Shown: in pieces, positions 62,754 through 64,000 of the stretch
Position numbering within the stretch: position 1 is the first letter of the stretch
Layout of the letters: every line of letters begins with the position of its first letter
Source of the DNA: JAAFHB01 sp963677935
Lineage (GTDB): Bacteria > Bacteroidota > Bacteroidia > Bacteroidales > Prolixibacteraceae
DNA length: 64,000 bases
Reading direction: 5' to 3'
NCBI GenBank assembly: GCA_963677935.2
Contig: CAXXEH010000003.1
Location: 5,084,001 to 5,148,000 of the forward strand
The notes under the pieces: model-generated
Databases searched by the model: none
The model's input: only the letters and a program-made list of their open reading frames with translations
Told to the model about the DNA's origin: nothing
Program-made: the position numbers and the translations under genes

Positions 62754-64000
62754 ATGAAAAATCAGCATGTAAATGCAATTATCGTTGGCGCCGGTGCCGG
62801 TGGTGGAGTTGTGGCCAAAGAACTTAGTACTGCGGGTATGTCGGTTGTCCTTTTCGAGCGGGGGGGCTGGGTTACCCTCGACGACCACGATCATGATGAA
62901 CTGATCTCGCAGCGGACAACGGTTTTGGGAATGGCTTACGGACCTGATGATCTGCACCATTGCAGGGTCAGCGTATCTGGTGACGGGAAAAGCACGATTG
63001 TCCTTCCCAGTGAAGGGGGAGGGCATAATGCAGCCTGTGTTGGATCGGGTACCGTCAGCTACGGGGCGATGGGCTGGAGGTTTATGCCCGAAGATTTCAG
63101 AATGAAAACAACCTATGGCCATGTGGAGGGTTCCACCTTAGAAGATTGGCCAATTTCGTACGATGATCTGGAACCCTGTTACGAAAAAGCAGAATGGGAA
63201 ATTGGCGTCGCCGGTGATGACAGCCAGAGTCCGTTTGCACCGCCACGTAAAAAGGCTCAACCGATGCCCCCTTTCCCGCATAATAAAGAAGCCCGGATAC
63301 TCGAAGCAGCTGCCCGAAGATTAGGTTTACACCCTTATCCCGTACCATTACTGCGTAATTCAGTCCCCTACGGAGGCCGTCCTCAATGCTACAGGATGCG
63401 GACCTGCTGCGGATTTGCCTGCCCGGTAAATGCCAAGTGCGGAACTCATAATACGGTGATACCAGTGGCTCTGGCAAGTGGGAACTGCGAGTTAAGGACC
63501 CATTGCGTGGTGAGTGAAGTAGTCGTTAATGATCAGGGCAAAATAACCGGGGTCATCTATTTTGACGAAAATAACCGGAAGCAAACACAGAGCGCCGACA
63601 TTGTGGTCCTCTCTGCAGCCGCTACAGAAACGGCCAGGCTTCTGCTCAATTCCAAATCTGTATTCTTTCCCAAAGGGATAGGCAATGAAAATGACTGGGT
63701 GGGTCGAAATCTGCAGGGACATGCCTATTGCGGGGCTTACGGAATTTTTGATCAGGATGTATTTGATGACTGCGGTCCCGGCACTTCGCTGGCGATTGGC
63801 GATTTTTCACATCATAATCCCGGGATTATCGGCGGCGGTGTTCTGTGCAATGAATTTTTCAGGCTCCCCTATCTTTTTACCGGCGTCCGTCCTCCCGGCT
63901 CTGCCCGGTGGGGATTGGAACATAAAAAATTTCAGCAAAAGAATTTTAAACGTGTAGGTGAGGTGATTGGCCCTTACCAGGAGATCCCAAGTTTTCATGC
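62754..64000 (+). CDS. GMC-family FAD-dependent sugar dehydrogenase, copy 2 (cut by window edge)
   Basis: An uninterrupted reading frame from the ATG at 62754 to the window end gives about 415 codons. It is a tandem copy of the gene before it: only four differences occur in the first 55 residues (4, 6, 38 and 55), with the same FAD motif, DDHDHDE and Cys-rich run (MRTCCGFACPVNAKCGTHNT). Differences are denser around residues 65-95 and near the end. The stop and the catalytic C-terminus lie outside the window. It probably uses the same subunit-3 partner, perhaps for a different sugar. Confidence 0.88.
   Translation, partial: MKNQHVNAIIVGAGAGGGVVAKELSTAGMSVVLFERGGWVTLDDHDHDELISQRTTVLGMAYGPDDLHHCRVSVSGDGKSTIVLPSEGGGHNAACVGSGTVSYGAMGWRFMPEDFRMKTTYGHVEGSTLEDWPISYDDLEPCYEKAEWEIGVAGDDSQSPFAPPRKKAQPMPPFPHNKEARILEAAARRLGLHPYPVPLLRNSVPYGGRPQCYRMRTCCGFACPVNAKCGTHNTVIPVALASGNCELRTHCVVSEVVVNDQGKITGVIYFDENNRKQTQSADIVVLSAAATETARLLLNSKSVFFPKGIGNENDWVGRNLQGHAYCGAYGIFDQDVFDDCGPGTSLAIGDFSHHNPGIIGGGVLCNEFFRLPYLFTGVRPPGSARWGLEHKKFQQKNFKRVGEVIGPYQEIPSFH

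Noticed and set aside
1..64000. tRNA, rRNA, CRISPR, integrase, transposase of an insertion sequence, or prophage genes.
   Set aside because: None was recognised by reading; the only transposase-like gene is the Rpn-type nuclease, which is not an insertion sequence by structure.

Overview
The window reads as a chromosome segment of a free-living or host-associated member of the Bacteroidota, probably Bacteroidales/Marinilabiliales-like. The evidence is a SusC/SusD pair with a FecI-type sigma factor and FecR anti-sigma, several GH92/GH29/GH2 enzymes with Bacteroidota-type lipoprotein signals, and -7 promoter boxes of the form TAnnTTTG instead of TATAAT. No rRNA, tRNA, CRISPR array, integrase or insertion sequence was found. 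Both ends cut genes: a GH2 enzyme at the left and a GMC oxidoreductase at the right.

Layout. (1) 1-3180: a small sugar unit of a GH2 hydrolase and a sugar porter, divergent from an AraC regulator. (2) 3234-4142: an Rpn/PD-(D/E)XK nuclease-family protein with a tandem GIEK repeat. (3) 4335-8819: a MarR-controlled tripartite efflux operon (MarR, HlyD-type adaptor, DHA2 MFS pump, TolC-type channel) closed by a clear terminator. (4) 8941-20886: a glycan-use cluster of a URO-D-superfamily protein, an SLC5 symporter, a GH2, an unassigned 741-aa GH-like lipoprotein, a decayed GH29 remnant, a kinase-MurQ fusion and a sialidase-like protein with a LamG-like tail. (5) 21130-28102: a fucose cluster of a LacI regulator with a perfect 14-bp palindrome in front, a GH29-GH95 double fucosidase in one chain, a second URO-D-like protein and a FucP-type symporter whose 3' end contains a 32-bp palindromic repeat. 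(6) 28103-31295, minus strand: an ABC exporter with a NEW3-domain protein. (7) 31521-43393: GH92, a GH141-like beta-helix protein, the FecI sigma factor, FecR, SusC with an STN domain, and SusD. (8) 43734-64000: a long co-oriented run of Gfo/Idh/MocA oxidoreductase, xylose-isomerase-like TIM barrel, lyase-like lipoprotein, DoxX-TIM-barrel fusion, esterase, 1339-aa lyase-like protein, two SGNH hydrolases, GH92, GH29, a Tat-exported gluconate-2-dehydrogenase subunit-3-like protein and two tandem GMC oxidoreductases.

How it may fit together. The enzymes point to a branched, fucosylated, acetylated and mannose-containing glycan; no sulfatase is present, so fucoidan-type sulfated substrates are not supported. 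SusCD imports oligomers, the fucosidases, mannosidases and esterases trim them, and the FucP, SLC5 and sugar-porter carriers take up products. Two near-identical promoter-like sites, 22 of 28 positions matching and each about 45 bp before a start codon, precede the beta-helix gene and fecR, and suggest a small FecI regulon. The most interesting possibility is that region 8 adds a periplasmic redox route to the hydrolases: GMC dehydrogenases with a subunit-3 partner, a Gfo/Idh/MocA protein and an exported TIM-barrel isomerase/lyase are the parts expected for oxidation-plus-elimination cleavage of glycosides. That is inference from families and gene order.
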